In this document: piece by piece, positions 8,226 to 16,042 of the stretch
Layout: each line of letters starts with the position of its first letter
Position numbering within the stretch: the stretch's first letter is position 1
Origin: Prevotellaceae bacterium UBA4361
GTDB taxonomy: Bacteria; Bacteroidota; Bacteroidia; Bacteroidales; Bacteroidaceae
DNA length: 64,000 nt
NCBI GenBank assembly: GCA_002393575.1
Contig: DGSN01000037.1
Coordinates: 1 to 64,000, forward strand
Direction of reading: 5' to 3'
Notes under the pieces: generated by a model
Databases searched by the model: none
What the model saw: only the letters and a program-made list of their open reading frames with translations
What the model was told of the DNA's origin: nothing
Position numbers and translations under genes: made by a program

Positions 8226-9200
8226 ATGGATTTATCAGGAAGACGAGAAAGTCAGAACGTGGAAGACCGTCGTGGTAGCAGTTCAAGAGGTGGACTGGGT
8301 GGTGGTCTCGGAAACTTAGGAGGAAGTATCTTAGGAGGTGGTGGCGGCAACATCCTTGGCCAGCTGTTAGGTGGCAAGGGTGGTTGTGGCTGTGGCACTA
8401 TCGCTATCGTGCTCCTCGTCATGTATCTTTTGGGTATGAACCCATTGAGTATGCTCACGGGTGGCGGCGACTTGGGCAGCATTCTGCCTGGAACTGAAAC
8501 CTCTACGGGCACAACGAACGAGAATGGAGAATACGTGGGCTCGGCTGACGAGGAAGCCCTGAAGGAGTTCACTGTGAAGGTGCTGGCAAGTACGGAGGAC
8601 GTGTGGGCTAAGGAATTCAGGAAGATGGGCAAGACGTACAATCCTCCGAAGTTGATTCTTTATAGCGGACGAATCCAGACGGGTTGCGGTATGGGTAGTT
8701 CTTCTACTGGTCCTTTCTACTGCTCGGCTGACGAGAAGGTGTATATCGACTTGAGTTTCTACAACGAAATGCGCAACTCTCTCGGTGCTGATGGCGACTT
8801 CGCTTGGGCATACGTGATTGCTCATGAGGTGGGTCACCACGTGCAGAACGAATTGGGTATTCTCGGCAAGGCACATCAGAAGATGAGCCAGTTGAGTCAA
8901 GAGGAAGCCAACAAGGTGAGTGTTCAGATTGAGCTTCAGGCAGACTTCCTTGCTGGTCTCTGGGGCCACGACGAGCAGGCTCTCTATGGCTCGATGGAGA
9001 AGGGCGACTTGGAAGAGGCTCTCAACACGGCTCTCGTGATTGGCGATGACTACTTGCAGAAGAAGTCTCGCGGACGTGCTGACACCAGTACGTTCACTCA
9101 CGGAACCAGCGCACAGCGCAAGAAGTGGTTCAACAGGGGCTTCACTACTGGCGACATCAGTGAAGGCAACACATTCGCTCTCAACTACAATCAGTTGTAA
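8226..9200 (+). CDS. ypfJ: YpfJ-type putative neutral zinc metallopeptidase
   Basis: 324 residues. Starts with MDLSGRRESQNVEDRRG, a glycine-rich region (GGLGGGLGNLGG), then a single membrane helix about residues 57-75 (CGTIAIVLLVMYLLGM). The rest is extracytoplasmic. Catalytic HEVGHH has ligands His200 and His204 and base Glu201; a downstream ELQADFLAGLWGH segment supplies the third ligand region. The order of parts and the length match the family known in E. coli as YpfJ, whose substrate is unknown. Preceded by a TATCTTCG -7-like box at 8152-8159 and followed by a strong terminator. Confidence 0.9.
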   Translation: MDLSGRRESQNVEDRRGSSSRGGLGGGLGNLGGSILGGGGGNILGQLLGGKGGCGCGTIAIVLLVMYLLGMNPLSMLTGGGDLGSILPGTETSTGTTNENGEYVGSADEEALKEFTVKVLASTEDVWAKEFRKMGKTYNPPKLILYSGRIQTGCGMGSSSTGPFYCSADEKVYIDLSFYNEMRNSLGADGDFAWAYVIAHEVGHHVQNELGILGKAHQKMSQLSQEEANKVSVQIELQADFLAGLWGHDEQALYGSMEKGDLEEALNTALVIGDDYLQKKSRGRADTSTFTHGTSAQRKKWFNRGFTTGDISEGNTFALNYNQL

Positions 9201-9221
9201 AAAGACTCTAAGGGCAAAACA

Positions 9222-9259
9222 AAAACAGCTTCCGAATCATTGTTCGGAAGCTGTTTTTT
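9222..9259 (+). terminator. Rho-independent terminator after the zinc peptidase
   Basis: Perfect 15-bp stem (9222-9236 against 9243-9257) with loop TCATTG and a T run. A tracts on the other side allow it to act for the minus strand too. Confidence 0.92.
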
Positions 9260-9783
9260 CTGATGCTTGTGTGTGCTTGACCAGTGGGAACCATTTTCTG
9301 TATGTAAGCATTCGCCAAAGCCATTCGAGTGGCCCGAAGTTGAAGAAGCGTAGCCAGCAGGAGCAGAGGAGCGTTTCGATGGAAAAGACGATGAGGCTGA
9401 TGAGTTCTGATCCTATGAGCAGGAGGATGGTCATGCGCCGAAAGAAAATGGAAAATCCATTGGACTGGCGTTGCATGGCATGTGTGATGATGATGGAGAA
9501 GCCGATGCCGAAGAGAATGGAGAAAATGGTGTAGAACTTGCCATCTACCAGCAGGTATTGTAGCCAATGCACGATGTTGTCGATGTGTGCAGAAGGCATT
9601 TCAGTCTGTTCTGTTTCCGATAGAAATGTCCAAAGGGTGAATTCGGGATAATTAGCCAGTGCTATTGCCCATGAGGGCAAATCCACGGAGGGCATCGAGA
9701 ACGACGATACGTTGGGATGCTTTCACAGGCTGGGCTTTCCCTGTGCCAAGTTCGTTTGCTGACAAGGATTGTTGATTTTTCAT
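9237..9783 (-). pseudogene. Decayed DUF418 family membrane protein gene
   Basis: Two minus frames together resemble a DUF418 protein. Frame one, 9652-9783, encodes 43 residues ending with the diagnostic VLDALRGFALMG and then hits TAA. Frame two, open 9237-9695, continues exactly where it breaks with IALANYPEFTLW, so a single extra base near 9662 causes the frameshift. Frame two goes on with FYTIFSILFGIGFS and FFRRMTILLLIG and then jumps to the C-terminal signature GPLEWLWRMLTYRKW, missing roughly 200 residues usually found between. Its final residues read through the terminator shared with the zinc peptidase. It is a frameshifted, internally deleted remnant. Confidence 0.8.
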
Positions 9784-9816
9784 TTGTTGTTCTAAAGCAC
9801 AATGCGTGAGTATCTG

Positions 9817-10626
9817 TCAGAGCTTTTCTCCGCAATGCCAGCAATAGGTGTCTCGCTTTTCGTTCACTTTCTCGCCACAGCGAGGACAACGTCCGTCCTT
9901 GACGGGGTCTTGTGTCTCGTCGATGACGGTGGCTGCCACGATGCCTGTTGGGATGGCGATGATGGTGTAACCGAGGAGCATGATGATGGAAGAAAGGATT
10001 TTGCCAAAGAGTGTGACAGGTGTGACATCGCCATAACCCACGGTGGTGAGCGTGACGATAGCCCAATAGACGCTGGTGGTGAGGTCGGTGAATTGGGAGC
10101 CTGGGAGTCGTCCTTCCACCATGAACATGAGTGTGCCCAAGCAGCACACGAGAACTACGATGAAAAGGAAGAACACAAGGATGCGGTTGAAGCTTTTCCT
10201 GATGGAAACGAGCAGGAGGTAGCCTTCGTTGATAAACTGGAAAAGCTTGAAAATGCGAAACACACGGAGCAGTCGGAGGGCACGGAGTTGGCTGATGTAG
10301 CGTGCTCCAGGGAAAATCCAAATGATGTAGAGCGGAATGGTGGCGAGGAAATCCACAATGCCGAAAAAGCTGAAGATGTATTTGCGCTTGCGTGGCGAGC
10401 ACCAAATGCGAACGATATACTCCACCGTGAAGATGAATGTGAGGATGTATTCAATGACGGTGAGTACACTCTTGGCTGTATGTGGAATGCTTGGGAGTGA
10501 TTCCACTTGTGCTATCAAAATGCTCAGCATGATGATGGCAAGCAGGAATACGTCGTAGAGTTTTCCAGCTCTGGTTTCGAAGCCAAAAATTACTTCATAT
10601 ACTGTTTCCTTGCGGGGAAGTTTCAT
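9817..10626 (-). CDS. Voltage-gated (Kv-type) ion channel with C-terminal zinc ribbon
   Basis: 269 residues, six membrane helices. S1 LLAIIMLSILIAQ; S4 has the charge pattern RALRLLRVFRIFKLF at three-residue spacing; the pore loop carries the potassium filter TVGYGD; S6 is ILSSIIMLLGYTIIAIPTGI. After S6 a short cytoplasmic tail ends in CPRCG and CWHCG, a four-cysteine zinc ribbon. It conducts K+ across the inner membrane under voltage control; the ribbon may be an assembly or regulatory module, which is inference. It lies 45 bp downstream of ispD on the same strand and may be the last gene of that operon. Confidence 0.9.
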   Translation of the reverse strand: MKLPRKETVYEVIFGFETRAGKLYDVFLLAIIMLSILIAQVESLPSIPHTAKSVLTVIEYILTFIFTVEYIVRIWCSPRKRKYIFSFFGIVDFLATIPLYIIWIFPGARYISQLRALRLLRVFRIFKLFQFINEGYLLLVSIRKSFNRILVFFLFIVVLVCCLGTLMFMVEGRLPGSQFTDLTTSVYWAIVTLTTVGYGDVTPVTLFGKILSSIIMLLGYTIIAIPTGIVAATVIDETQDPVKDGRCPRCGEKVNEKRDTYCWHCGEKL

Positions 10627-10671
10627 GAGAAAATGCGAGTATGAAGTGAGGGTAAAAGAAGTTAAGACGTT

Positions 10672-11313
10672 TTACTTGAGGTCGGCAGGAGTGGTGATTT
10701 TGATGTTCTCGCGATTGCCAGCGACGAGTGCGACCTGATGTCCGAGTGCTTCAACCACTGAAGCGTCGTCGGTGAAGAACTCCGTGAATTCCTGCTCGTA
10801 TGCCTGACGAAGTAAGGATGCTTGGAACACTTGTGGTGTCTGCACCAATTTGTATTCGTTGCGAGGAACCGTCTCACTGCCTGCTGGCGTGAGGTGACGG
10901 ATGGTCTCGAACACATCTATCACAGGAATAGCCGCACCCGAGCGACGCGCTTCGTCGTAGCAACGCTGAATGACTTCGACAGAAACAAAAGGGCGTACCC
11001 CATCGTGTACTCCCACCAGTTCCACGTCAGGATGTACTTTGGTAAGTCCGTTCTTCACCGAATGGAATCGTGCTTCTCCACCATCAGCAATGGTGAGGGC
11101 TGGGGCGAAGGCATATTGCTGGCACAGTTCTGCCCAGTAGTCCTGTTGGTTCTTGGGCAGAACGAGCACGATTTGCATAGTAGGGTCGAACTCAAGGAAA
11201 CGCTCAATGGTGTGCATCAGAATGGGTTTGCCGTGGATGGGAAGGAATTGCTTGGGAATGTCGCCTCCCATGCGCAATCCCTTTCCACCAGCTACGATGA
11301 TGATGGCGTTCAT
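10672..11313 (-). CDS. ispD: 2-C-methyl-D-erythritol 4-phosphate cytidylyltransferase
   Basis: 213 residues. Transfers CMP from CTP to MEP in the non-mevalonate isoprenoid pathway. Sequence shows the nucleotide-binding start IIVAGGKGLRMG followed by PKQFLPIHGKPIL, then HDGVRPFV and the C-terminal ENIKITTPADL, all typical of IspD. Its ATG overlaps the last 4 bp of the DJ-1/PfpI gene (ATGA arrangement), indicating translational coupling. Confidence 0.93.
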   Translation of the reverse strand: MNAIIIVAGGKGLRMGGDIPKQFLPIHGKPILMHTIERFLEFDPTMQIVLVLPKNQQDYWAELCQQYAFAPALTIADGGEARFHSVKNGLTKVHPDVELVGVHDGVRPFVSVEVIQRCYDEARRSGAAIPVIDVFETIRHLTPAGSETVPRNEYKLVQTPQVFQASLLRQAYEQEFTEFFTDDASVVEALGHQVALVAGNRENIKITTPADLK

Positions 11314-11882
11314 GCGAGACCAGCGTTGATGGCATCAGGATAGAGCATACCTGCACACACTTCGTCAGCCTTTGCCTTTCCGCAGAAATGCTCCACGATG
11401 GTGTAACCCAAACGAAGCACGGCTGCTGGTCCCTTGCCGAGGAAGAACTGTCCGTCGTGAACAACGAGTTCGCCTGTTGGTGTGGCATCAAGCAGGTCGT
11501 TTTCGAAGCCAGGATAGCAAGTGGCTTTCTTGCCACGGAGCAGTCCGAGTTTGCCATAAACGAATGGAGCGGCGCAGATGGCACCTAATGGCTTTCCAGC
11601 TTCGTACTGAGCAAGAATCACTTTGCGCAAACCCTCATGGGCAAAGAGGTTGCTGGCTCCAGGCATTCCGCCTGGCAGGAAGATGAGAGCTGCATCGCTG
11701 AAGTCGATGTCCTCAAAGAGTGCATCGGCAACGATAGGCACGTGGTGACTGCTGAGGACAGCCTTTTCACCAGTGATGGAAACTGTGACTACGGGGAGTG
11801 CTGCACGACGGCAAACGTCGATAATGCCAAGAGCTTCGATGTCTTCGAAACCTGTGGCGAAAAACACATATATCTTTTCCAT
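11310..11882 (-). CDS. DJ-1/PfpI family protein
   Basis: 190 residues. Glutamine amidotransferase-like fold. The nucleophile-elbow cysteine is in GAICAAPFVYGK, the acidic partner in FATGFEDIEALG, and FLPGGMPGA forms the conserved loop. Members include YajL/DJ-1-type stress proteins; claimed activities (chaperone, deglycase) are debated, so only the family is assigned. It follows tonB after 91 bp containing a hairpin with T run, so it may have its own promoter, and it overlaps ispD by 4 bp. Confidence 0.88.
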   Translation of the reverse strand: MEKIYVFFATGFEDIEALGIIDVCRRAALPVVTVSITGEKAVLSSHHVPIVADALFEDIDFSDAALIFLPGGMPGASNLFAHEGLRKVILAQYEAGKPLGAICAAPFVYGKLGLLRGKKATCYPGFENDLLDATPTGELVVHDGQFFLGKGPAAVLRLGYTIVEHFCGKAKADEVCAGMLYPDAINAGLA

Positions 11883-11907
11883 AGGATTGTGTGGGGGTTA
11901 AGTTGTG

Positions 11908-11936
11908 ATAAAAAAGAACGGCGCGATGTACGCGCC
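11908..11936 (-). terminator. Rho-independent terminator after tonB
   Basis: On the minus strand GGCGCG, loop TACAT, CGCGCC, then GTTC and TTTTTT. It lies 38 bp downstream of the tonB stop. Confidence 0.75.
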
Positions 11937-11973
11937 ATTGTTATGTGAACTCCTGTCACGAGGACAAGAAGTG

Positions 11974-13026
11974 TTATCGTTGCTTGAAAATGTAAGTGAT
12001 AGTGCCCGATTCAGCGTTGTTGCTACCTGCTGAGAAGGTGGAACGACGTGCTGCTTCAAGGGCTGAATTGCGGAGTGAACTGGACGTGGTGGTTGCGCTC
12101 TTGATTTGTGCGCTGACAACCTTTCCGTTTGAGTCAACCACAATGCCTACCACAATTTTTCCTTCATTGGTTTGGTCGGAATAAGATGGTCTTGCCAGAT
12201 ATTTCACACTTCTGTTGCCAACAACAGCATTGGCGGAACCCGTGCCACCCGTTCCCTTTGAGGCTCCAGTGTTGGAGTTGCCCGTGCGTGAACCTTGACT
12301 ACCCGTTCCGCTGGTGTTTCCACTGCTACCAGCATTGCCGTTGTTGCCAAATGCTCCCGACATCTTGCTGGAGGCGGCTGCCTTGGCTGCATCGGCGCGT
12401 GCCTTTTCCTCGGCTGCTTTCTTGGCGCGAGCCTCTTCTTCCGCCTTGCGTTTTGCCTCTTCCTCCGCTTTTCGCTTGGCTTCCTCGGCCTTGCGGATAG
12501 CTTCCGCTTCCGCTTTCCGCTTGGCTTCGGCTTCAGCCTTTGCTTTGGCGGCTTCTTTGGCTTTTTCTCGTGCCAGAGCCTCTTCCTTTTCCTTGGCTTT
12601 CTTGGCTTCAGCCTTGGCTTTCTCGGCTGCTATGGATTTTTCGTTCTCCTGTGTGATGAGAGGCTTCTCGCTTGGTTTGGGTGAAGTCTTTGGTTCGGTT
12701 GTAGAGGTGCTTTTCCGTGGAATTGGTGCTGGAGTAGGCGTGTCCTTGACTGTTGACTCCGAAGCAGTTTCTTCCGAAGCGTTGTCGTTGGTAGTTGCAG
12801 CCTCTTGGTTCTCCGACTGGTCAGAAGAAGGCAGTCCGCCTATGTTCATTCCAGCGGCATCGGGCAGTTCGCCCAACAACACAGGAATGCCATCCTCGCG
12901 ATGCTCCTCACGCTTCGAAGCCTTGAGCGTGATGAAGGCAAGGAGCAGCAGAAGCAATGCATGGACAGCGAGGCTGATGCCAGCAGCTAATGCTTTTCGT
13001 TTCTTTGGAGTGTTTTCTTCTTCCAT
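11974..13026 (-). CDS. tonB: Energy transducer TonB
   Basis: 350 residues from ATG at 13026 (MEEENTPKKRKALAAG); an upstream ATG at 13062 would overlap exbD and adds nothing conserved. One N-terminal membrane helix (AAGISLAVHALLLLLLAFI), a long periplasmic spacer of charged K/A/E repeats (roughly residues 140-230, predicted helical) followed by an S/G/N/T-rich stretch, then a C-terminal TonB fold with KIVVGIVVDSNGKVVSAQI and ALEAARRSTF. It transmits proton-motive force from ExbB/ExbD to TonB-dependent receptors. Third gene of exbB-exbD-tonB, 10 bp after exbD, and followed by a terminator. Confidence 0.92.
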   Translation of the reverse strand: MEEENTPKKRKALAAGISLAVHALLLLLLAFITLKASKREEHREDGIPVLLGELPDAAGMNIGGLPSSDQSENQEAATTNDNASEETASESTVKDTPTPAPIPRKSTSTTEPKTSPKPSEKPLITQENEKSIAAEKAKAEAKKAKEKEEALAREKAKEAAKAKAEAEAKRKAEAEAIRKAEEAKRKAEEEAKRKAEEEARAKKAAEEKARADAAKAAASSKMSGAFGNNGNAGSSGNTSGTGSQGSRTGNSNTGASKGTGGTGSANAVVGNRSVKYLARPSYSDQTNEGKIVVGIVVDSNGKVVSAQIKSATTTSSSLRNSALEAARRSTFSAGSNNAESGTITYIFKQR

Positions 13027-13036
13027 TGTTGGATTG

Positions 13037-13483
13037 CTATTTTTCAGGTGGTCGAGTGGCAAGAATCATCTTGAAATGGTTCTCGTTTGCCACGTTGAGT
13101 ATTTCCACCACGTTCTTGTAAGGCACCATCTCGTCGGCATAGAGCGACACGTAGAATTCTGTGGTTGAGTCCGTTTCGATAGAGTCGCCCTTGGCTTGTG
13201 CGAAAATCATTGGCAGTTCCTGAATGGAATCGACGCGGATTTCCTCGCCGCCGTCGGGGGCAGCATAAATCTCCACCTGACTGCTGTCGTTCACGCTGAG
13301 AATCACTCGTGCCGCTGCCTGTGTGGTGGTTTGCTTCTTGCTCTGTGGCAAGTTCACCTTGATGGCATTGGGCGACACCAGCGTGCTCGTGATCATGAAG
13401 AAGATGAGCAAGAGGAAGATGATGTCGGTCATGGACGACATGTTGAACGTGGGTGTTACTTTTGTTCTGCGATGAAGGGCCAT
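13037..13483 (-). CDS. exbD: ExbD/TolR biopolymer transport protein
   Basis: 148 residues. Short cytoplasmic start, then the single membrane helix with the essential aspartate in MSSMTDIIFLLLIFFMITST, then a periplasmic domain. Proton-channel partner of ExbB that powers TonB. Starts 3 bp after the exbB stop; tonB follows after 10 bp. Confidence 0.93.
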   Translation of the reverse strand: MALHRRTKVTPTFNMSSMTDIIFLLLIFFMITSTLVSPNAIKVNLPQSKKQTTTQAAARVILSVNDSSQVEIYAAPDGGEEIRVDSIQELPMIFAQAKGDSIETDSTTEFYVSLYADEMVPYKNVVEILNVANENHFKMILATRPPEK

Positions 13484-13486
13484 ACG

Positions 13487-14107
13487 CTATTCCTCATTCA
13501 TAATGTCCATGAAAGCCAACGACTTGCGTTCGAGCTCGTTGACAACACCATCGATTTTAGCCACGAGATAGTTGTGGGCAAAGAGTGCTATGATACCGAC
13601 GATGAGTCCTCCCACCGTAGTAATCATTGCCTGATAAATGCCTCCCGACAGCATGGAGATGTCGAGGTTGCCCCCAGCGTTTGACATTTGCCAGAACGCT
13701 TGCACCATACCGATGACCGTGCCCAAGAATCCAATCATTGGTGCTCCACCAGCGATGGTTGCCAGGATGTGGATGCGCTTTTCGAGTGCAGCCACTTCGA
13801 GGTTGCCCGTGTTCTCAATGGCGGTTTGGATTTCGGGAGCAGGCTGGTTGATGCGGCTGATGCCACGTTCTATGATGCGTGCTCCAGGCGTGTTGGTGAC
13901 ACGGCAGAAATTGATGGCAGACTTGATATCGCCACCTTTCAGATAGTCGCGGATGCGGTCCATGAAGAGGGGGTCGTCCTTCTCAGCTGCACGAATGGCA
14001 ATGAATCGCTCCACAAAAATGTAGATGGCAAGGATGGAGAGAATGGCAAGGACAATCATAATCCAACCGCCTTGCTTGCAAAGTTCCAAAATACTCAGTT
14101 CGTTCAT
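13487..14107 (-). CDS. exbB: ExbB/TolQ/MotA proton channel protein
   Basis: 206 residues. Three membrane helices: WIMIVLAILSILAIYIFVERF, then ILATIAGGAPMIGFLGTVIGMV and AMITTVGGLIVGIIALFAHNYLV, the last two forming the channel with conserved T and G residues. Forms the ExbB pentamer around ExbD in the inner membrane. Lies 46 bp after pdxJ on the same strand, a neighbourhood that recurs in Bacteroidales genomes. Confidence 0.93.
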   Translation of the reverse strand: MNELSILELCKQGGWIMIVLAILSILAIYIFVERFIAIRAAEKDDPLFMDRIRDYLKGGDIKSAINFCRVTNTPGARIIERGISRINQPAPEIQTAIENTGNLEVAALEKRIHILATIAGGAPMIGFLGTVIGMVQAFWQMSNAGGNLDISMLSGGIYQAMITTVGGLIVGIIALFAHNYLVAKIDGVVNELERKSLAFMDIMNEE

Positions 14108-14153
14108 TGTTCTTTGAATTAAGAATGGAATTTTTTGGGATGGTACTGAATCC

Positions 14154-14867
14154 TTATTTCAAGCACTCTTGGTATTTCTCGATGGTGGTCTTCAGACCGA
14201 GATAGAGCGCGTCGCAGATGAGAGCGTGTCCGATGCTCACTTCGTCGAGCCAAGGAATCTGCTCCTTCATGTATGCCAAGTTCACCAGACTGAGGTCGTG
14301 GCCTGCATTGAGTCCGAGTCCGCAGTGGCGTGCTGCTTTGGCGGCTTCGAGGAATGGAGCGATGGCATTCGCTGGCGAGTTCTGGTAGTTGGAAGCGTAT
14401 GGCTCTGTGTAAAGCTCCACGCGGTCGGCACCGATTTTGGCAGCGTATTCCACCATTTCAACATCAGCGTCCACGAAGATGCTGGTGCGTATGCCCACTT
14501 CCTTGAATTCCGTCACGATGTCGGTGAGGAAGTCGAAGTGCTCTTTCGTATTCCAACCCGAATTGGAAGTGATTTGGTCGGGTGCGTCAGGTACCAGTGT
14601 CACTTGTGTAGGTCGAACGCTTTTCACGAGGTCGATGAAAGATTTCTGAGGATAGCCCTCGATGTTGAATTCGGTTTTCAGGACAGGTTTTAGGTCAATG
14701 ACGTCGTTGTAACGAATGTGTCGCTCATCAGGACGAGGGTGTACGGTGATGCCGTCGGCTCCGAAGCTTTCGCAGTCGAGTGCCACCTGAACCACATTCG
14801 GATTGTTGCCTCCGCGAGCGTTGCGGATTGTGGCAACCTTGTTGATGTTAACACTGAGTTTTGTCAT
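14154..14867 (-). CDS. pdxJ: Pyridoxine 5'-phosphate synthase
   Basis: 237 residues. Condenses 1-deoxyxylulose 5-phosphate with 3-amino-2-oxopropyl phosphate, the last step of DXP-dependent vitamin B6 synthesis. TIM barrel with LSVNINKVATIRNARGG at the start, DGITVHPRPDERHI, LVPDAPDQITSNSGW and GLNAGHDLSLVN all visible. Starts the minus-strand cluster pdxJ-exbB-exbD-tonB, divergent from nadK with about 215 bp between. Confidence 0.94.
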   Translation of the reverse strand: MTKLSVNINKVATIRNARGGNNPNVVQVALDCESFGADGITVHPRPDERHIRYNDVIDLKPVLKTEFNIEGYPQKSFIDLVKSVRPTQVTLVPDAPDQITSNSGWNTKEHFDFLTDIVTEFKEVGIRTSIFVDADVEMVEYAAKIGADRVELYTEPYASNYQNSPANAIAPFLEAAKAARHCGLGLNAGHDLSLVNLAYMKEQIPWLDEVSIGHALICDALYLGLKTTIEKYQECLK

Positions 14868-15082
14868 TTTTCGTTTGAGTTTACTACTTGTTTTCTAATC
14901 GATTTGCTTCTTTCGTATTTCTGTTGTCATCATTTTTGCACCGTTCCAATAGGCGCATACGGAAAAAAATTCATACCTTTGCACAATAGTTTGCAATAAC
15001 TGCTGCAAAAGTAGCAAAAAAAAAGTTATTTTGTGGCAACAATGCGAATAATTTGAGGAAAAATAACATTAAGCTGCCTATT

Positions 15083-15970
15083 ATGTCACAGAAGAAGTTA
15101 AAGTTTGCACTTTTTGGGAATGTTTATCAAGAGCGGAAGTCGGCTGCTGTCCAGAAACTCTTGGCCATTCTTGTTCAGCGTGAGGCTGAGATTCTCATTT
15201 CCGAGCGCTTTCTTGATTTCTTGAGCACAGGATTGCAAATCCAAGTGCCTCCTTGCGAAGTCATCAAGGACGATGTCTTCGATGCTGACTTTGCGGTGTG
15301 TATGGGTGGCGACGGCACCTTCCTCGACGTGGCAAGTCGTGTGGGCAACAAGCAGATTCCCATCATTGGTGTCAACACGGGCCGCTTAGGTTTCTTGGCA
15401 TCTTTCTCGCCCGAACAGATGGAAACGGCGATTGCCGACATCTACGAAGGCCATTTCGGTGTGGATGCCCATTCGGCGCTACAGTTGTTCTGTGACGATA
15501 CAGAACTGTTGGGCTATCCCTTTGCTCTGAACGAGATAGCCATTCTGAAGCATGATATATCCTCTATGATTACCATTCACACGCACATCAACAACGAGTA
15601 TCTCACCACCTACCAAGCCGATGGACTGATTGTGGGCACACCAACTGGTTCAACGGCATATTCTCTCAGTGTAGGCGGTCCGATTGTGGTGCCTCAGAGT
15701 CAGACGATGACGCTCACTCCTGTGGCTCCTCATTCGCTCAACATGCGTCCCATCGTGCTTTGCGACGATTCCGAAGTGGAACTGCGTGTGGAGAGCCGAA
15801 GCCGAAGTTTTCTGGTTTCGCTCGATGGACGTAGCCAGAGTTATCACGACAATATCCATCTTCGCATTCGCAAGGCTCCATACGTGGTGAAGGTGGTGAC
15901 GAAGTCGGGACAGAGCTATTTCTCCACCCTTCGTCGGAAGATGATGTGGGGAACGGACAGTCGCATCTGA
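15083..15970 (+). CDS. nadK: NAD kinase
   Basis: 295 residues from ATG 15083 (MSQKKLKFALFGN); TTG at 15053 is a weaker upstream option. Phosphorylates NAD to NADP in the cytoplasm. Diagnostic motifs: GGDGTFLDVAS, NTGRLGFLASF, the ADGLIVGTPTGSTAYSLSVGGPI block and the C-terminal VSLDGR. Divergent from pdxJ; a TACCTTTG -7 box at 14974-14981 points toward nadK. Confidence 0.94.
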   Translation: MSQKKLKFALFGNVYQERKSAAVQKLLAILVQREAEILISERFLDFLSTGLQIQVPPCEVIKDDVFDADFAVCMGGDGTFLDVASRVGNKQIPIIGVNTGRLGFLASFSPEQMETAIADIYEGHFGVDAHSALQLFCDDTELLGYPFALNEIAILKHDISSMITIHTHINNEYLTTYQADGLIVGTPTGSTAYSLSVGGPIVVPQSQTMTLTPVAPHSLNMRPIVLCDDSEVELRVESRSRSFLVSLDGRSQSYHDNIHLRIRKAPYVVKVVTKSGQSYFSTLRRKMMWGTDSRI

Positions 15971-16042
15971 TACCCCCATTCCCTCCAGTCCAAACGCCAC
16001 CCCCCCCGTTTTAAAAATTTCAATTTTTAACAATAGACATCG

